This document shows, in pieces, positions 1 to 9,874 of a stretch of 64,000 bases of DNA. The number at the start of each line of letters is the position of its first letter. The stretch's first letter is position 1. The stretch lies in assembly GCF_000025225.2 (NCBI RefSeq), contig NC_013895.2, forward strand, positions 496,001 to 560,000. The letters are read 5' to 3'. The notes under the pieces were generated by a model that saw only the letters and a list, made by a program, of their open reading frames with translations, did no database searches and was not told the origin of the DNA. A program made the translations under genes and the position numbers. The stretch comes from Mageeibacillus indolicus UPII9-5. GTDB lineage: Bacteria; Bacillota; Clostridia; Saccharofermentanales; Fastidiosipilaceae.

Positions 1-1
1 A

Positions 2-3000
2 GATTATAACGAAAAATTAACTAATGGTGATTATTCCGGTAAGAAATTCGACTTGGAGGAACTTAGGAAAGCTTTTCTAAAAATGGGATTTGGTCTCCCG
101 CATGATGATGAAGATGATTCAGGTAATAGTGATACTGATGATGATTCAGGTAATACTGATGATGACGATTCCGTGGTGTTTGATGATATGAAACCGTTGG
201 CAGTACATTACCTTCGCAACCGCTACCCCATCACGATACAAAATGTCAAAAATGACATAACCCAGAACACTTTTTATGATGACAGCCTTCTCCATGCCTT
301 GTATTCAAAGGATGCTAAGACTGGAAAAGAAAAACCGCTAGTCGATGATGAAAAAGATCGCCCGGACGATCCCCAAAAGACTAACTTTGTCCCGAAAGGC
401 TGGGTGTTTGACGGCTACACTTTTGATGAGCAAAACAAGCTCCGCATTGATCAGCCCGGCTATACCATGCCCGACAACCCGATAACCGTCTTTGCCAAAT
501 GGATGGATCCCCAAATCTACGACTTGACGATTGACTTGCAAGGCGGCCATTTTGATAAGTTGCCAGAACAAAGTGAGTTGACCGATTATCCATTCAATGA
601 TACTTTCTATAAGGCTGATAAATACCCGATTAAAGTAAAGACCAAAGATGGTGAGAAGGATGTCCCTGTTGACAAACTGAAGGATTGCAATCCGTATAGC
701 GTAGATGCCATAACCTACCGCATCAAATCCGGCAAAAACGTCCTTCAATTTAAAGAAGTCCCAACTAAGCCTGGCTACCTATTCCTCGGTTGGGAGGCGG
801 TTCGCTATGAGCTTACCGACAAAAAAGAAATAAAAAGAGACAAGGATGGCAAGCCGATAGAAGATAATTCATATTTTAAGAACTATAAAGCGCATGAATT
901 TTTCTCCTTCAACAACCCGATGGCCGAACCTATGGGCATCCGTGCGATCTGGGGTAAATTGGAATATAAGCCAGTCTACATTGAACACCACTTTTTTGAT
1001 AAGCAAAATAATGAAATCGGTAAAGAATTGGATTTGGCCAAGCTATTACCGGGGATTGATGTTTCTGAATTTATGAGTCCACTTAAGGGCGTTCTGAAAG
1101 TGCAAAATGCAGTGCCAGGTTCTAATCTTGCGGCGATGGCGGATTATGAAAATTACAAATGGGTTCTGGTCAGCAATGATAAAAATGAAACGGCCGGAGA
1201 TACTGATTTAGAGGAAATTTACAAAAAAAACTATCCCGGAAAAACGTTGTCTCCCGACTTTAAAAATAAGTTTATTCAAAACAAAATGGTTGAGGAAAAT
1301 GGGACAAATATTATTAGATTTTTCTATAAACCGTTCAGTCACCGTTTCTACTATGTTAAATATGCCTGTGTAGATGAAGACAAGTCCGTGGACAATCCTT
1401 CGTCCCCGAAACCGCTTTATACCGTCAAGCGCGATTTGGACAAGTTTTATAATGACAACTTTGACTATGATGTCATCAACTACCAACCGCTACATGGCTA
1501 TAAGTTATATGTACCGAAAAAGAAGGACGGGGCACAGGGACAAGATGAAAAAAATGGGCTGCAGCAGGTCTTAAAGTTTACGGAAGATAATAATGGAGAT
1601 CTGTTGATCAACGGTAAGTCTGCGTATGAATACGACTTTATGTACAAGGACTACCGGGTGCTGGTGCGCAATTCAAAGGATGATGCAATCCCTGACGGTT
1701 ACCACCGTGTTATCTTTGAGCTGGACAAAAACATGGAATTTGTGACCAACTATGAGGGTGCGTTTAACGGTATTACCAAAGGCAGTAAGCTAAAAGATAT
1801 TGTTGATGGGCAGGGTGAAAACAAAACCATTTCCAACCTTCTCGGTATGGGGGGTGAGTTGGAATATGGCGTGAAAGATGTTGATAAAGTATGCAAACGT
1901 CGCTACATCGTCGATGTGGCCGACGGGGTTGATGATGCCAACATTCCGTTGCCGCCCATCCAGCCGGTTCGTTATCTGCCGGTGTCTCTGCTTTGGATCG
2001 ATCAAAAAGGCCTTAATTTCTATAGCCACAAGCTGTATGAAAGCACTCCCGGTGAAATCGAGGAGGAAGACTTGGAAAAGACTTTGGATGAGGCAGTACC
2101 GCCGCAACCGGAGCCGGAAAGAAAGCTTTCATTCTCGAACGAATATAAAGTTAATGTTGAACTCACGCCGAAGAATAAAGGCACAGAACCGCCAAAGAAG
2201 CTTACCCTGAAACCTATAAATTTAAATGACAAAGGCGACTATAAGGATCAGCCGCGCTGGGTAAAGATTGAGGACATTCCGGCCAGCCAGGATCTTATTT
2301 GCCAGCGGGTTAGCGGCAGTCCGCGTAAGGATGCGAATGGCGCTTTGTCGGAACCGAAAGCACTCACAGATGGAACTTTGGCGAGAAATGAAAATGCAGA
2401 TAATGCAAAATTAGCAGCTGATGCCAAGGACTGTTCGCTTGATGGTGTATGCAAAGAACTTGCAAGTAATGCCGAGGGTCACGAAGGCGAGGGTAGATGG
2501 AATGTTGAAGAACCTGCAATGAATAAGCTGGAACTGACCGACTTTGCGGATTTGACAGCCCCGAAAGATGATGAAAAATTCAAACCGGCAGCTGAAAAAC
2601 AGGATGGAGTGCCGGCTTGGCAAAAAAAGCCATACCAAAAAAAGACAATTCAAGTTTTTGCTAAGGGTTCTGAAGAGGCGGACAACAAAGAAGATTGCTG
2701 CAACATAAAAATAGATAAGAACAAACTGCCACCCCGTATTTGGACCAAGGCCTTCCTGGATAAACTGAAAGAAATTGACCACCAACCGCATGATATCCTC
2801 GAATGGTCTGCTTCTGAAGAAGGCGCACAAGAACAAACCGATGGAGTGGAGAAGGGCATTTTCGTCGAACACAAGGTTTTAGTCAATAATAAAGAAAGCA
2901 CACGCCTCTTCGAGGTCGAGCTGTTTGGCAGCACAGAAAATGAACTTTTCGTGGTTAACAGCGAAGTGCCGACCATCGACGTCGAAGTACACAAGTATTG

Positions 3001-3547
3001 GTTCGGCAAGTACGGCCAGCCGCTCGATTTCAACACCCTGTCCGTAGGCTCGGCGGCCAATCCAAAGCCGTTGACGATGGAAATGCGCTTCATGGATCCG
3101 CGGATTTTGCTGAAACCCAAGACGGTAGATCTGACTGCTGCCAACAAATGGCATGATTGGATAAGAAATGTCCGACTGAAATTCCGGCGCACCAGCCCAC
3201 GCACCTATGACTATGAACTGCACGAAGTCGGCGATTCCGGTGGAACGCTCAGCTATGGCGGCAAGAAATTTGACGCGATCTATATCGGTCGCTGCCTCGA
3301 TGGCTTCAAGGTGATCAACCGCGAACAGACCTACGGCTTCCCACCGGTTGTAGCGATTTGTGACTGCGCCAGAATGGGCATGAACAAGGCTTATTCAGCC
3401 GCTGACAGAGCCTATACAGCCGTAAGCGAGGCGGCCGGTAAAGCCGGCAACTACATTAAACGCCAAGTCGGGAAATTCTTTGGTGGAAATGGTAGGCAAA
3501 CTGAAACGAATGGACAGGGCGGCTGCTCGTCCTGCCATTTGGATTGA
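2..3547 (+). CDS. Large secreted/surface protein with InlB-type repeats, 5' end outside the window
   Basis: The frame is open from base 2 with no stop. The first possible start inside the window (TTG at 53) has no good ribosome site and falls in the middle of protein-like sequence, so the gene almost certainly begins upstream. At least 1181 residues are visible. An Asp/Ser/Gly/Asn-rich acidic stretch is encoded at about 105-170. Two segments resemble the Bacteroides-Listeria (InlB B/Flg_new) repeat: one ends in NPITVFAKW near base 510, the other starts PTKPGYLFLGW near base 760. These repeats are usual in extracellular proteins of Firmicutes. Most of the rest is unrecognised, lysine/aspartate-rich and punctuated by K-P-rich linkers. 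The C-terminus is cysteine-rich (CDCAR, then CSSCHLD as the last residues) and has no LPXTG motif. Function is unknown; a surface or exported role is inferred from the repeats. A secreted protein follows 24 bases downstream and may be co-transcribed. Confidence 0.75.
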   Translation, partial: DYNEKLTNGDYSGKKFDLEELRKAFLKMGFGLPHDDEDDSGNSDTDDDSGNTDDDDSVVFDDMKPLAVHYLRNRYPITIQNVKNDITQNTFYDDSLLHALYSKDAKTGKEKPLVDDEKDRPDDPQKTNFVPKGWVFDGYTFDEQNKLRIDQPGYTMPDNPITVFAKWMDPQIYDLTIDLQGGHFDKLPEQSELTDYPFNDTFYKADKYPIKVKTKDGEKDVPVDKLKDCNPYSVDAITYRIKSGKNVLQFKEVPTKPGYLFLGWEAVRYELTDKKEIKRDKDGKPIEDNSYFKNYKAHEFFSFNNPMAEPMGIRAIWGKLEYKPVYIEHHFFDKQNNEIGKELDLAKLLPGIDVSEFMSPLKGVLKVQNAVPGSNLAAMADYENYKWVLVSNDKNETAGDTDLEEIYKKNYPGKTLSPDFKNKFIQNKMVEENGTNIIRFFYKPFSHRFYYVKYACVDEDKSVDNPSSPKPLYTVKRDLDKFYNDNFDYDVINYQPLHGYKLYVPKKKDGAQGQDEKNGLQQVLKFTEDNNGDLLINGKSAYEYDFMYKDYRVLVRNSKDDAIPDGYHRVIFELDKNMEFVTNYEGAFNGITKGSKLKDIVDGQGENKTISNLLGMGGELEYGVKDVDKVCKRRYIVDVADGVDDANIPLPPIQPVRYLPVSLLWIDQKGLNFYSHKLYESTPGEIEEEDLEKTLDEAVPPQPEPERKLSFSNEYKVNVELTPKNKGTEPPKKLTLKPINLNDKGDYKDQPRWVKIEDIPASQDLICQRVSGSPRKDANGALSEPKALTDGTLARNENADNAKLAADAKDCSLDGVCKELASNAEGHEGEGRWNVEEPAMNKLELTDFADLTAPKDDEKFKPAAEKQDGVPAWQKKPYQKKTIQVFAKGSEEADNKEDCCNIKIDKNKLPPRIWTKAFLDKLKEIDHQPHDILEWSASEEGAQEQTDGVEKGIFVEHKVLVNNKESTRLFEVELFGSTENELFVVNSEVPTIDVEVHKYWFGKYGQPLDFNTLSVGSAANPKPLTMEMRFMDPRILLKPKTVDLTAANKWHDWIRNVRLKFRRTSPRTYDYELHEVGDSGGTLSYGGKKFDAIYIGRCLDGFKVINREQTYGFPPVVAICDCARMGMNKAYSAADRAYTAVSEAAGKAGNYIKRQVGKFFGGNGRQTETNGQGGCSSCHLD

Positions 3548-3571
3548 GTAATCGATAAGAGGACGACACGT

Positions 3572-4633
3572 ATGGGAAAAACAATAAAAATACTAGCTGG
3601 AGCCTTGACAATGACCATGTTGGCCACGAGCGGGGTGACAGCGCTGGAATACACATCATTCAGCCGCGAGGAAGCGAAACTGGTAGATCAGCTTTTTGAG
3701 GAACAGAACCGCAGCAAGGCGGCTGAGGCAAACAACGCAAACGGCGCGAACGGTGGGGGAGCGAAAGCTGCAGCCGGCCAAAACGGCATGATTGAGCCGA
3801 ACGTAATATATAAGTCATTTGCTACGCCGGAGTTTTACCGGACACTGAAAAGGTACGATGAGGCGCAAAAGTCGGTCGCCCAGGACGCAGACGTGGTCGG
3901 TGCGCTCGGCACGGCAAGATGTGTAGCCCAATTTCGTTTGGACGAGCTGAATCGCCAAATCTGCGCCACGCGTAAGTTGATGGAATTGGCAGAAGGCATC
4001 AAACGCATCGACACCTACCGTTATAAACGCTCGCGTAAAACTAGTGACTCTAACGAACCGTACAAATTCTACCGCAATGATTTTCCGGTGATTACAGATG
4101 CTGTGCGCAGTGCAGCGAGAATATACGCGCTCGACAAAGATGCGCAAGCTCTGGACAAATTGATCAAGACGAATGCTGAGTTGGCTAGCAAAAACCTGAA
4201 TGAAAAGCCGAAGTACGAGGCGTTGGGCATTGAATACATGGATCGGGTGACCGGGCGCGAGTTGAAAGACAACGTTTTGGCGATTCGCACCCTGATCGAC
4301 AAAAAGATCATGACCCCGTTATATCGAGGTCTGGTCGAGAAACTGATGCTCTTTTACGGTAACAAGCAAATCGCGGATCACACGGTGGGTGAACTGACCC
4401 GGCAAGCCAAGGTCGAGGCGGCCAAGATCCACCTGCTGGAAGCCTTTGCCAAACAAAAGAAGTTCAGCCTGCGTTCTTGTCCGTTATTCGATTACGGTGC
4501 CAAAGTAACGCCTTTAGGAGTCGGGGCAGCGGAATTGTCGGAGAAGATCAAGCAAAAAGATCCGAACAAGGATGATGTGCCGAACACGGCGGCTGCAGTT
4601 GCTGCAGCTCCGGCCAAGCGTTTCGCTAACTGA
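3572..4633 (+). CDS. Secreted protein of unknown function (353 aa)
   Basis: The start ATG at 3572 lies downstream of an AAGAGGA-like ribosome site. Residues 1-25 form a typical signal peptide: positive MGKTIK, a hydrophobic core, and a likely cut after VTA. A short Asn/Gly/Ala-rich linker (about residues 50-70) follows. The rest is a mainly helical, charged region with four visible cysteines and an Ala-rich C-terminus. No domain is recognised and no sorting motif or membrane anchor is present, so it is probably released or held by a partner. It starts 24 bases after the large surface protein, on the same strand, and ends just before a strong hairpin. This suggests a two-gene unit in which the two products may work together; that is inference only. 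Confidence 0.7.
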   Translation: MGKTIKILAGALTMTMLATSGVTALEYTSFSREEAKLVDQLFEEQNRSKAAEANNANGANGGGAKAAAGQNGMIEPNVIYKSFATPEFYRTLKRYDEAQKSVAQDADVVGALGTARCVAQFRLDELNRQICATRKLMELAEGIKRIDTYRYKRSRKTSDSNEPYKFYRNDFPVITDAVRSAARIYALDKDAQALDKLIKTNAELASKNLNEKPKYEALGIEYMDRVTGRELKDNVLAIRTLIDKKIMTPLYRGLVEKLMLFYGNKQIADHTVGELTRQAKVEAAKIHLLEAFAKQKKFSLRSCPLFDYGAKVTPLGVGAAELSEKIKQKDPNKDDVPNTAAAVAAAPAKRFAN

Positions 4634-4704
4634 GCCGGCAACCGCGACTGACGTCACCTGAACAAGCAATAGCCAAATTTATTAGCGCATTAAATCAGCA
4701 TTTG

Positions 4705-4760
4705 AATACCCACTTTACTGAATGATATGGAAAATCAAGTAAAGTGGGTATTTTGGTTCA
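4705..4760 (+). terminator. Rho-independent-type terminator after the secreted-protein pair
   Basis: A perfect 15-bp inverted repeat (4705-4719 and 4738-4752, arm AATACCCACTTTACT) has an 18-base loop and runs into a T-rich tract. It ends the transcript of the two upstream genes. The arms read the same from the other side, so it could also act bidirectionally. The rest of the 306-base gap (4634-4939) holds AT-rich sequence with several TATAAT-like hexamers at 4893-4910 that may serve the next gene. No convincing -35 was found. Confidence 0.75.
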
Positions 4761-4939
4761 TAAATAGTCATAAACAGATAGATATATGAGATTCTCAAGA
4801 TTATGGTAATGCCTACCGCTGTAAGCCGGCTCTGCAACTACTTTTACTAGATAGTGTAAATAAATTTTAATGTTGCTAATATAAATTTCCATTATAATGG
4901 AATATATAATATTTTTCACTTATACAAGGACATAATGAT

Positions 4940-6415
4940 ATGAAAAGAATGACTCTATTTACTAAAATAGCGGTAGCAGTAATGGTCTTGGCAATCGCTT
5001 GGCAAGCGAATATTTTTAAGGTGAAAGCGGACGAATCCGTAGTTTGGGAAGATGCAGATTTTAATATTACCTATAAGGATGGTTACAAGGTTATCGGCGG
5101 TAGGACGAATGTGCAAAGGCCGCCTGTAGGTGGAAACCCGGGGTATACAGAAAATACTTATTTGGAAGGATTTAGCGCTAGAGGATTTGCTAAGTTGAAG
5201 AAGTCGCGCCACGTGGAAATTCCAGAAGGCGTGAATATTATATCTTCAAATAGTTTTATCGGCCGTACAAGCGGCACACCTGACAATTTCATTGAAACTT
5301 TAAAATTACCGAAAACTTTGAAAATTATCGAGTATGGAGCTTTTGCGTATAACAAAATTAAAGGTACTGTGGAAATTCCAGAAGGTGTAATTTATGTAGG
5401 AAGAGTTGCATTTATTGGCAATCAGATTGAGAAAGTGATTTTGCCTAAATCGCTTGAGACCGTTGGCATATATGCAGGTAAGCCGTATTACTTGCAAGGC
5501 ATAGGAGCAAGAGCTTTTCAGGCTAATAAGATTAAAGAGATCATTGGTAAAGGTAACATTAATAAATATGAATTCTGTATTGATAATCATGAAAAAGGTA
5601 AGCCAGATGCAGCTCCGTTCAGTAATCAAGAATTGGATGATGTAACGATTCATGAGGGTGAAGCTTTTAGAAATCCTATTGATATTAAATCTATTGGCCA
5701 AGAGCAGAATATTAATTCAATTGCTGGATTTAATGAAGGTGCTGGCTTATTACCGCTGGAAAGTTCCTCATATTTTAAACAAGATGCCCAAGGAAAGTAT
5801 GTGGCTGTAAAAACAGGAAAATTGGAAGGCTTGGTAATGTATCATGACGAGGTAAACCACGAAAATCGCAATGTAGCTTCAGCCCGTTTTTCTTATGAAA
5901 TTTTGCCGAAACTTAGCACATTTACAGTGACATTCATTAACGAAAACCTAGACTATGCGAAAGTTGAAGTGCAGGCCGGACATGCTATAAAAGATCCGGG
6001 GGCTGGAGCCCAGAAGATGCCGGCAGATCCAAGCAAAAACGGCTACAAATTCATGGGGTGGAATTTGAGGCAAGACGGCAAAGGAGCTGCTTTCACCGCC
6101 GACACCGTAGTCAACAGTGATATGAAAGTTTATGCGATTTACGATAAGCTGCCGGTGCCGCAACCGTCACTCAATACTGTGCCGCATCCAACTAACGGCT
6201 CGATTTTTCCGGTAACTCAGGTGCCGGAATGTCCAACAGACCCATGGCAGCGACAACTGCAGCAACCACTGCAACGCCAATCCGATAAAAATAACAACGA
6301 AACCGTACCTAAAACCGGTGAAGCAACCTCTTGCGGTGCATTACTATTAGCCTTGGCCGGTACAACTACTCTTATTATAGGCTTGCGCAAAAAGATACTA
6401 CCACAAGTCAAGTAA
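4940..6415 (+). CDS. LPXTG-type cell-wall-anchored protein with leucine-rich and InlB-type repeats
   Basis: This 491-aa surface protein has a signal peptide at residues 1-30 (MKRM, hydrophobic core, KADE). Residues ~80-250 are BspA/TpLRR-type (LRR_5) repeats with the pattern I-P-E-G-V-x-x-I and L-P-K-S/T-L-x-x-I. A Bacteroides-Listeria repeat at about 330-395 carries the GYKFMGWN core. A Pro/Gln-rich spacer follows, then the sorting signal VPKTGE (456-461), a hydrophobic segment and an RKK tail. VPKTGE fits sortase A-type anchoring. Such proteins commonly mediate adhesion; that role is inferred from the family. ATG 4940 is preferred over the nearby ATG 4935 because it follows AAGGA at 4926 at better spacing and is in frame with the signal peptide. 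Confidence 0.88.
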   Translation: MKRMTLFTKIAVAVMVLAIAWQANIFKVKADESVVWEDADFNITYKDGYKVIGGRTNVQRPPVGGNPGYTENTYLEGFSARGFAKLKKSRHVEIPEGVNIISSNSFIGRTSGTPDNFIETLKLPKTLKIIEYGAFAYNKIKGTVEIPEGVIYVGRVAFIGNQIEKVILPKSLETVGIYAGKPYYLQGIGARAFQANKIKEIIGKGNINKYEFCIDNHEKGKPDAAPFSNQELDDVTIHEGEAFRNPIDIKSIGQEQNINSIAGFNEGAGLLPLESSSYFKQDAQGKYVAVKTGKLEGLVMYHDEVNHENRNVASARFSYEILPKLSTFTVTFINENLDYAKVEVQAGHAIKDPGAGAQKMPADPSKNGYKFMGWNLRQDGKGAAFTADTVVNSDMKVYAIYDKLPVPQPSLNTVPHPTNGSIFPVTQVPECPTDPWQRQLQQPLQRQSDKNNNETVPKTGEATSCGALLLALAGTTTLIIGLRKKILPQVK

Positions 6416-6533
6416 GTAGATGAACTTTGAAAAATCCCCTCCGCCATATTTACCTACCACATTCGCTTACCCTAAAAATAATGCTGAACAGCTAGTGCAT
6501 ACAATTTTAGCAGCAAAACATAGTTTAAAAGTA

Positions 6534-6561
6534 TGTACAAGCCACATAAATGTGATATAAT
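6534..6561 (+). promoter_or_regulatory. Probable promoter of the str operon
   Basis: An extended -10 (TGATATAAT, hexamer at 6556-6561) lies 16 bases after a TGTACA hexamer (6534-6539) that matches TTGACA at four of six positions. It is 50 bases upstream of rpsL, which has a strong AAGAAGGAGGTG ribosome site. The assignment is by position and sequence only. Confidence 0.6.
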
Positions 6562-6610
6562 AAAAAAGTCTGTTTGAGTATAGACTATTATTCAAGAAGG
6601 AGGTGTACTA

Positions 6611-7039
6611 ATGCCTACGTTCAACCAATTGGTAAAAGCCGGACGTTCTTCCAAGTCGTATAAATCATCTTCACCTGCACTGCACGTTTCGATGAACACT
6701 TTGAAGAAACATTCTACCGAGGTTATGGCTCCGCAAAAACGTGGTGTTTGCACGGTGGTTAAAACAACTACCCCGAAAAAACCTAACTCCGCTTTGCGTA
6801 AAGTAGCTCGTGTGCGTTTGACTTCAGGAATGGAAGTATCAGCTTATATTCCCGGTATTGGCCACAACTTGCAAGAGCACTCGGTTGTTTTGATCCGTGG
6901 CGGCAGAGTTAAAGATCTACCTGGTGTGCGTTACCACATTATTCGCGGAACATTGGATACAGCCGGTGTTGCCAACAGAATGCAAGGCCGTTCCAAGTAT
7001 GGCGCCAAGCGTCCTAAAGCGGCAAAAGTAAAGAAATAA
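6611..7039 (+). CDS. rpsL: 30S ribosomal protein S12
   Basis: This is the universal S12 protein of the decoding centre of the small subunit (142 aa). Hallmark sequence [14 protein letters not shown] and the [13 protein letters not shown] loop are both intact. The lysines whose replacement causes streptomycin resistance in other bacteria are therefore wild type. The protein is longer than the E. coli form (124 aa) because of an N-terminal insertion before PQKRGVC, as is usual in Firmicutes. It is the first gene of the str operon. The AGGAGGTG site is 4-9 bases before the ATG. Confidence 0.98.
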   Translation: MPTFNQLVKAGRSSKSYKSSSPALHVSMNTLKKHSTEVMAPQKRGVCTVVKTTTPKKPNSALRKVARVRLTSGMEVSAYIPGIGHNLQEHSVVLIRGGRVKDLPGVRYHIIRGTLDTAGVANRMQGRSKYGAKRPKAAKVKK

Positions 7040-7182
7040 GACAAGAAGACTTTAGGTTGGACTCATAAAATCAGTACATCTTAGACATAATATATTTTTA
7101 TTAGGCCTAAGCACAGACACGATTAAAGTGAGTACCTATGGTATCGGGGTAACCCGCATTATCATGAAAGGAGGGAAGACTA

Positions 7183-7653
7183 GTGCCAAGAAGAGGCCAT
7201 GTCCCAACAAGAGAAGTACTTCCTGATCCCATTTATCATGATGTGAGAGTGAGCAAACTCATTAACAACATCATGTTGGATGGTAAGAAGGGAGTAGCAC
7301 AAAAAATTTGCTACGGTGCATTTGATCTGATCAAAGAGCGTACCGGTCAAGACCCGATGGATGTTTTCAACAAGGCTATGGAAAATGTAATGCCGGTGTT
7401 GGAAGTAAAAGCACGCCGTGTCGGCGGTTCCAACTATCAGGTCCCGATTGAAGTCCGCCCTGAGCGCCGTCAAGCTCTATGCTTACGCTGGCTGACCCAG
7501 TTCTCACGTACTCGCAGTGAACGTACTATGAAAGAACGTTTGGCTGCCGAGCTACAAGATGCGGCTAACGCGACCGGCGGTGCATATAAGAAAAAAGAAG
7601 ATATGCATAGAATGGCGGATGCCAACCGGGCATTTGCTCACTACAGATGGTAA
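7183..7653 (+). CDS. rpsG: 30S ribosomal protein S7
   Basis: S7 (156 aa) nucleates assembly of the 30S head and contacts the E-site tRNA. It has the standard N-terminus [15 protein letters not shown], the [17 protein letters not shown] core and the conserved ending [13 protein letters not shown] with small changes. It starts at GTG 7183, eight bases after AAAGGAGGG, and follows rpsL by 143 bases in the conserved str order. The gap shows no hairpin strong enough to call a terminator. Confidence 0.98.
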   Translation: MPRRGHVPTREVLPDPIYHDVRVSKLINNIMLDGKKGVAQKICYGAFDLIKERTGQDPMDVFNKAMENVMPVLEVKARRVGGSNYQVPIEVRPERRQALCLRWLTQFSRTRSERTMKERLAAELQDAANATGGAYKKKEDMHRMADANRAFAHYRW

Positions 7654-7673
7654 CATCGGAAGGAGAACACTGA

Positions 7674-9740
7674 ATGTCAAGAGCATTCTCTTTAGAGAAC
7701 ACAAGAAATATCGGTATTATGGCGCATATTGACGCCGGTAAAACAACCACTACCGAACGTGTTCTGTTCTACACCGGTAAAATCCACAAAATCGGTGAAA
7801 CTCACGAAGGCGCTTCGACCATGGATTTCATGGCTCAGGAGCAAGAGCGCGGTATCACCATCCAGTCTGCGGCTACGACCGCACAATGGAAGGGTTGCCG
7901 GATCAACATAATTGACACCCCGGGACACGTTGACTTCACAGTTGAAGTTGAGCGTTCTTTGCGTGTCTTGGATGGAGCGGTAACTGTTCTGGATGCCAAG
8001 GGCGGTGTAGAACCTCAAACTGAAACCGTATGGCGGCAGGCCGATCATTATGGCGTACCGCGTATGGCCTATGTCAATAAAATGGATATTTTGGGTGCCG
8101 ACTTTTTCCGCTCAGTACAAAGCATGAAGGATCGTCTGCATACAAATGCCGTTCCGATCCAAATCCCGATCGGTAAAGAAGAAAATTTTCGCGGTTTGGT
8201 CGATTTAATGTCGATGAAAGCTGAGGTATATGCCGATGAATTAGGAACTAAACCTGAAACAGTCGACATCCCGGCTGACTTGCTAGATTTGGCCAAAGAA
8301 TGGCGAGAAAAAATGGTTGAATCCATCTGCGAAACCGATGAAGACCTGACGATGCGTTTCTTGGAAGGCGAAGAAATCAGTGTAAAAGATTTGGTTGCTG
8401 CTTTGCGTAAAGCGACGATTGCCTGCAAGATCACACCGGTAGTTTGCGGTTCCTCTTACAAAAATAAGGGTGTACAACGCATGTTGGACGCGGTCGTGGA
8501 CTACTTGCCCTCACCGGTTGATATCCCGGGTATCAAAGGTATTAATCCTGATACAGACGAAGAAGTAATCCGTCATCCGAGTGATGATGAACCCTTCACC
8601 GCCCTTGCGTTCAAGATTATGGTTGACCCATTTGTCGGTAAGCTTTGTTTCTTCAGAGTTTATGCCGGCACACTTGAGTCAGGTTCGTATGTTTTAAACT
8701 CAACCAAGCGTAAGAAAGAACGTATTGGCCGTATCCTTTTGATGCATGCTAATCACCGCGAAGAAATCGACAAAGTATATGCCGGTGACATCGCTGCAGC
8801 TGTAGGTTTAAAAGACACGACGACTGCCGATATCCTTTGTGATGAAGATCATCCGATCATCATGGATTCCATGGAGTTCCCGGAACCGGTTATATCGGTT
8901 GCAATCGAGCCGAAATCCAAGGCATCTCAGGACAAGATGATGATCGCCTTGCAAAAACTGGCGGAAGAAGATCCTACGTTCCATACGTATACCGATGCAG
9001 AAACCGGTCAAACCATTATTGCTGGAATGGGCGAGTTACACCTTGATATCATCGTCGATCGTTTGTTCCGTGAGTTCAAAGTTGAGGCAAATGTTGGTGC
9101 GCCCCAGGTTGCTTACAAAGAAACGATTCGCAAGAGTGTTAAAGCGGAAGGTAAGTTTGTCCGTCAATCAGGTGGTCGTGGTCAATATGGTCACTGTATT
9201 TTGGAACTTACGCCGGTTGAACCTGGACAGGGCTACTCCTTCGAGAACAAAGTCGTCGGTGGTGCCATTCCTAAGGAATATATCGCTCCGATCGACCAAG
9301 GTATTCAAGAAGCCATGCAATCCGGTGTGTTGGGTGGATATCCCGTTGTTGACGTTAAAGTCGCAGTTATCGATGGTTCTTACCATGATGTAGACTCATC
9401 AGAAATGGCCTTTAAGATAGCCGGTTCTATGGGTTTCAAAGAAGGTATGCGCAAAGCCGACCCAGTTTTGCTAGAACCTATCATGCGCGTTGATATCACG
9501 GTTCCAGAAGAATACATGGGTGACGTAATGGGTGATATCAGTTCACGTCGTGGACGCATCGAAGGCATGGAAGCTCTTAACGGAGCCCAAATTATTCGTG
9601 CTTTCGTACCGCTTTCACAGATGTTCGGCTATGCCACCGCCTTGCGCTCAAGAACGCAGGGACGCGGCGTTTTCGTCATGCAGATTGATCACTTCGAGGA
9701 AGTGCCACGCAGCATAATGGAGGAAATCCTCAAGAAGTAG
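7674..9740 (+). CDS. fusA: Elongation factor G
   Basis: This translocation GTPase of 688 aa is full length for the family. G1 ([12 protein letters not shown]), G2 ([11 protein letters not shown]), G3 (DTPGHVDFT) and G4 (NKMD) are present, followed by domains II-V. The conserved GGRGQYGH segment of domain IV and the domain V ending are present. The ATG at 7674 follows GGAAGGAGAA and is 20 bases after rpsG, consistent with co-transcription. It is distinct from the tet(M) paralogue at 54.4 kb, which lies in the transposon. Confidence 0.98.
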   Translation: MSRAFSLENTRNIGIMAHIDAGKTTTTERVLFYTGKIHKIGETHEGASTMDFMAQEQERGITIQSAATTAQWKGCRINIIDTPGHVDFTVEVERSLRVLDGAVTVLDAKGGVEPQTETVWRQADHYGVPRMAYVNKMDILGADFFRSVQSMKDRLHTNAVPIQIPIGKEENFRGLVDLMSMKAEVYADELGTKPETVDIPADLLDLAKEWREKMVESICETDEDLTMRFLEGEEISVKDLVAALRKATIACKITPVVCGSSYKNKGVQRMLDAVVDYLPSPVDIPGIKGINPDTDEEVIRHPSDDEPFTALAFKIMVDPFVGKLCFFRVYAGTLESGSYVLNSTKRKKERIGRILLMHANHREEIDKVYAGDIAAAVGLKDTTTADILCDEDHPIIMDSMEFPEPVISVAIEPKSKASQDKMMIALQKLAEEDPTFHTYTDAETGQTIIAGMGELHLDIIVDRLFREFKVEANVGAPQVAYKETIRKSVKAEGKFVRQSGGRGQYGHCILELTPVEPGQGYSFENKVVGGAIPKEYIAPIDQGIQEAMQSGVLGGYPVVDVKVAVIDGSYHDVDSSEMAFKIAGSMGFKEGMRKADPVLLEPIMRVDITVPEEYMGDVMGDISSRRGRIEGMEALNGAQIIRAFVPLSQMFGYATALRSRTQGRGVFVMQIDHFEEVPRSIMEEILKK

Positions 9741-9874
9741 GTGCTGCGGCTTCTTTTAACAGGCCACGTCTGTACGGTTGAAAATTTTTGCAAAATGTGT
9801 AGAATAGGTTACAGGCGCGAGCCAAGTGTAACATTAAAACAGCTATGATTAGCTGTAACAGGAGGAATTTGAAA

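Noticed and set aside
105-175. Tandem DNA repeat of possible regulatory meaning
   Set aside because: It encodes the acidic D/S/G/N linker of the surface protein in frame, so protein-level low complexity explains it.
2650-3204. 184-codon minus-strand open frame inside the large surface-protein gene
   Set aside because: Composition is a shadow of the sense frame, with no ribosome site or domain.
6720-6945. Streptomycin-resistance substitutions in S12
   Set aside because: Both key lysines in PKKPNS and GGRVKDLPG are present as in wild type.
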